Shown here piece by piece: positions 62,054-64,000 of a stretch of DNA of 64,000 bases. Each line of letters begins with the position of its first letter. Position 1 is the stretch's first letter. Made by a program: the position numbers and the translations under genes. The notes below the pieces were generated by a model. It was not told the origin of the DNA, searched no databases, and was given only the letters and a program-made list of their open reading frames with translations. Source of the stretch: Bosea vaviloviae (GTDB lineage: Bacteria; Pseudomonadota; Alphaproteobacteria; Rhizobiales; Beijerinckiaceae); the NCBI RefSeq assembly GCF_001741865.1, contig NZ_CP017147.1, positions 6,129,001 through 6,193,000 of the forward strand, given 5' to 3'.

Positions 62054-63202
62054 ATGAATCAGATCATCGCTTTGAAGGGCATTGTTCCGGGCGGCCTCAC
62101 AGCCCATGCCGCACCCGCGCCGAGCCGCCCGCAAATCGCAGCCATCACGACCGAGATCCGCCTGCTCTCCGCCTGCGGCGAGATCCGGCAGGCCTGGACG
62201 GAGCTCGCCGCGCGCGCGATCGAGCCCAATCTGTTCTTCGAACCGGATTTCGCGCTCGCGGCAGCGCAACACCTCATCGCCTTCCGCAACGTCGCGGTGC
62301 TGCTCGCCTGGCAGGGCGCAGCCGGCACCCCGCAGCGACGCCTTCTTGGCCTGATCCCCTGCTTTCCGCGCAACCGGTTATTCGTGCCCGACGAGCTGAT
62401 CGGGTTCTCCGACCCGCGCATCTTCAACGGCGCGCCATTGCTCGACGCCGCGCAGGCGCAAGCCGTCCTCGCGGCCATGCTAAGCCTGCGCCGGGGCTGG
62501 GTGCTGGAGGGGCGCGGGCTCGTCCTGCGCCAGATCGACATGGCAAGCCCCCTGATCGCGCCGATCCGGCGCGCGGCCGAAGCGCTCAGGCTGAACACGA
62601 CCCTGAGCCCTGCGAACCCGCCGATCCGGCCACGATACGGCGTGCCGACGCCCAACGACATCGAGGCGATGCAGCACGCCCTGGCGCGGCGCGGCAAACT
62701 CGAACTGGTCGAGGCCAGATCGCGCACGGAACTGCGTGACGCGATCGAGATCCTGCTGGCGATGGAGGCTTCCGGCCCGAAAGGCCGCGCCGGCAAGGCG
62801 GTCTTGCAAGACACTCGCGAGGTCGGCTTCCTGCGCGCCATGACGCGGGCGCTTGCCCGTTGCCGGCAATCCCGTGTCGCCCTGCTGACGCTGGACGGGC
62901 GGCCGATCGCCGGTGCGCTGGTCATCGGGCGGGCAAAAGACGGTTGGCTCTACATGGCCGCGCGAGACGAGGGCGAAGCGCCCTTCTTCCCCGGGCAAGT
63001 CCTGCTCGCATTGATGCGGCAGGCGGCGCCGGACCGGACGATCCTGCAGCCGGTGCCGCCAGCCAGCGGGCCGGACGCCGTCGGTTTTGGCGAAATACGG
63101 CTCTCGCCCCGGGCCACAGGCAAGCCGCGCGATCTCGCCGGCCGGGCGCGCGCGGCGCTGCGGCGCGGCCTCAGGCTTCCGCCCGCAAGAGCCGCCGGAT
63201 GA
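62054..63202 (+). CDS. GNAT-like (Acetyltransf_6/BioF2-type) protein
   Basis: This 382-residue cytoplasmic protein starts at 62054 behind GGAT. The N-terminal half (WTELAARAIEPNLFFEPDFALAAA) and the C-terminal half (RVALLTLDGRPIAGALVIGRAKDGWLYMAARDEGEA) match the CelD/BcsL-like acyltransferases linked to polysaccharide modification. The recognisable GNAT core is at about residues 230-350. The gene ends overlap tail-to-tail by 32 bp with the acyl-CoA synthetase on the other strand. The substrate is unknown. Confidence 0.75.
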   Translation: MNQIIALKGIVPGGLTAHAAPAPSRPQIAAITTEIRLLSACGEIRQAWTELAARAIEPNLFFEPDFALAAAQHLIAFRNVAVLLAWQGAAGTPQRRLLGLIPCFPRNRLFVPDELIGFSDPRIFNGAPLLDAAQAQAVLAAMLSLRRGWVLEGRGLVLRQIDMASPLIAPIRRAAEALRLNTTLSPANPPIRPRYGVPTPNDIEAMQHALARRGKLELVEARSRTELRDAIEILLAMEASGPKGRAGKAVLQDTREVGFLRAMTRALARCRQSRVALLTLDGRPIAGALVIGRAKDGWLYMAARDEGEAPFFPGQVLLALMRQAAPDRTILQPVPPASGPDAVGFGEIRLSPRATGKPRDLAGRARAALRRGLRLPPARAAG

Positions 63203-64000
63203 TCTTGCCGGTGGTGGTGAGCGGCAACTCATCGCGAAACGCGATCTCGCGCGGATATTCATGCGCGGAGAGCCGCTTGCGCACGAAGGCCTGAAGCTCG
63301 GCGGCGAGCGCCTCGGACGGCTCGCGGCCGGCTTTCAACACGATGAAGGCCTTGACGATCTCGGTCCTGAGCGCGTCAGGCTTGCCGACGACGGCCGCAA
63401 GCGACACCGCCTCATGCTTCAGCAGGCAATCCTCGATCTCGCCCGGCCCGATGCGATAGCCCGACGAGGTGATGACGTCGTCGTCGCGGCCGATGAAGCG
63501 GACATAGCCTTGCGCATCCTGAACGCCCTGATCGCCGGTCGTCATCCAGTCGCCGATGAATTTTTGCGCCGTCGCCTCGGGCCTGCGCCAATAACCCAGG
63601 AACATCACTGGATCAGGCCGACGCACGGCGATCTGGCCCTCCTCATCAGCCGCGCAGATGGAGCCGTCGGGACGGATGATGGCGACCTTATGGCCCGGCA
63701 CCGCCTTGCCGATGCTGCCCGGCCGGCTGACGCCGATCGCAGCGCAGGAGGCGAGCACGAGATTGCACTCGGTCTGGCCATAGGCCTCGTTGACGGTCAG
63801 CCCCAGCGCCTCGCGCCCCCAGGCCAGGGTCTCGGCGCCCAGCGCCTCCCCGGCCGAAGCGATCGTGCGCAGCTTGAGCGCGAAGCGCTCGCGCGGCCTG
63901 TCGACGCTGCGCAGCATCCTGAGCGCGGTCGGCGGCACGAAGGCGTTGCGAATGCCGAGATCGGCGATCAGGCGATAAGCCTCCTCCGGCTCGAAGCGCG
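63171..64000 (-). CDS. AMP-dependent acyl-CoA synthetase (5' end outside window)
   Basis: This is the C-terminal part (about 276 residues) of an ANL-superfamily enzyme. The frame stays open to base 64000, so the gene starts outside. Motifs: NEAYGQTECN, TGDQGVQDAQGYVRFIGRDDD, ITSSGYRIGPGEIEDCLLKHEAV and catalytic Lys in LPLTTTGKIIRR. The EAYGQTE and SGYRIGPGE patterns place it near acetyl/medium-chain acyl-CoA synthetases. A GTG at 63938 is internal. Confidence 0.87.
   Translation of the reverse strand, partial: RFEPEEAYRLIADLGIRNAFVPPTALRMLRSVDRPRERFALKLRTIASAGEALGAETLAWGREALGLTVNEAYGQTECNLVLASCAAIGVSRPGSIGKAVPGHKVAIIRPDGSICAADEEGQIAVRRPDPVMFLGYWRRPEATAQKFIGDWMTTGDQGVQDAQGYVRFIGRDDDVITSSGYRIGPGEIEDCLLKHEAVSLAAVVGKPDALRTEIVKAFIVLKAGREPSEALAAELQAFVRKRLSAHEYPREIAFRDELPLTTTGKIIRRLLRAEA

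Overview
The window is high-GC DNA from an alphaproteobacterium, probably order Hyphomicrobiales (Rhizobiales) and possibly a Bosea-like genus. The genus is an inference from gene content, the large number of ABC uptake systems, ethylmalonyl-CoA mutase, a CtrA-type box and several rhizobial-style palindromic intergenic repeats. No rRNA, CRISPR array, phage or transposase gene was found. One tRNA (Glu, CTC) lies at about 45.5 kb.

From 1 to 44.1 kb the DNA is an almost unbroken catabolic region. It starts with a 5'-truncated tandem peptide-type ABC ATPase. A polyamine-type ABC operon follows (ATPase, TAT-exported binding protein, two permeases), continuing into a NodB/PuuE-like deacetylase and an amidohydrolase, then a LysR regulator. 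Next are a peptide-type binding protein with a second amidohydrolase, an M20 N-carbamoyl amidohydrolase, a dihydropyrimidinase/hydantoinase and a GntR/FCD regulator. A polar amino acid ABC operon (minus strand) is divergent from an operon with a three-subunit FAD/2Fe-2S amino acid dehydrogenase and a DHDPS-family lyase, followed by an AraC regulator. A TGTATACA operator-like site occurs both before the hydantoinase and between the divergent operons, so these units may form one regulon for importing, opening, decarbamoylating and oxidising a cyclic ureide or imino acid compound.

From 24.2 to 35.6 kb lies a molybdenum hydroxylase (CoxL-type subunit fused to a CoxG domain, then CoxM and CoxS), a CoA ligase, an enoyl-CoA hydratase-family protein and a complete Liv-type ABC transporter. 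This layout suits uptake and CoA-dependent breakdown of an organic, possibly ring-containing, acid. From 35.7 to 42.4 kb two DHDPS-family genes diverge from a LacI regulator that heads an acyl-CoA operon (tautomerase, acyl-CoA dehydrogenase, CoA-transferase, MaoC hydratase). Two LacI-like operators lie in the divergent spacer. A polar amino acid binding protein and permease, without an ATPase, close the catabolic region.

From 44.1 to 45.5 kb is a patch of interspersed repeats, a coding-like frame with no start, two small hypothetical genes and tRNA-Glu. It looks like a junction or old insertion site. Related ~95-110 bp repeat copies in opposite orientation lie at 1.35 kb and 44.1 kb, either side of the catabolic region.

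From 45.6 to 64 kb the content is more housekeeping: Old Yellow Enzyme, ComF, glutaredoxin, a DUF1178 protein, a SleB-type wall hydrolase behind a CtrA-type box, ethylmalonyl-CoA mutase, a J-domain protein, BolA, a VapBC module, an MFS transporter, a thiolase, two DMT exporters, a D,D-carboxypeptidase, a His-rich CobW GTPase, a GNAT-like protein and a 3'-partial acyl-CoA synthetase that runs off the window.
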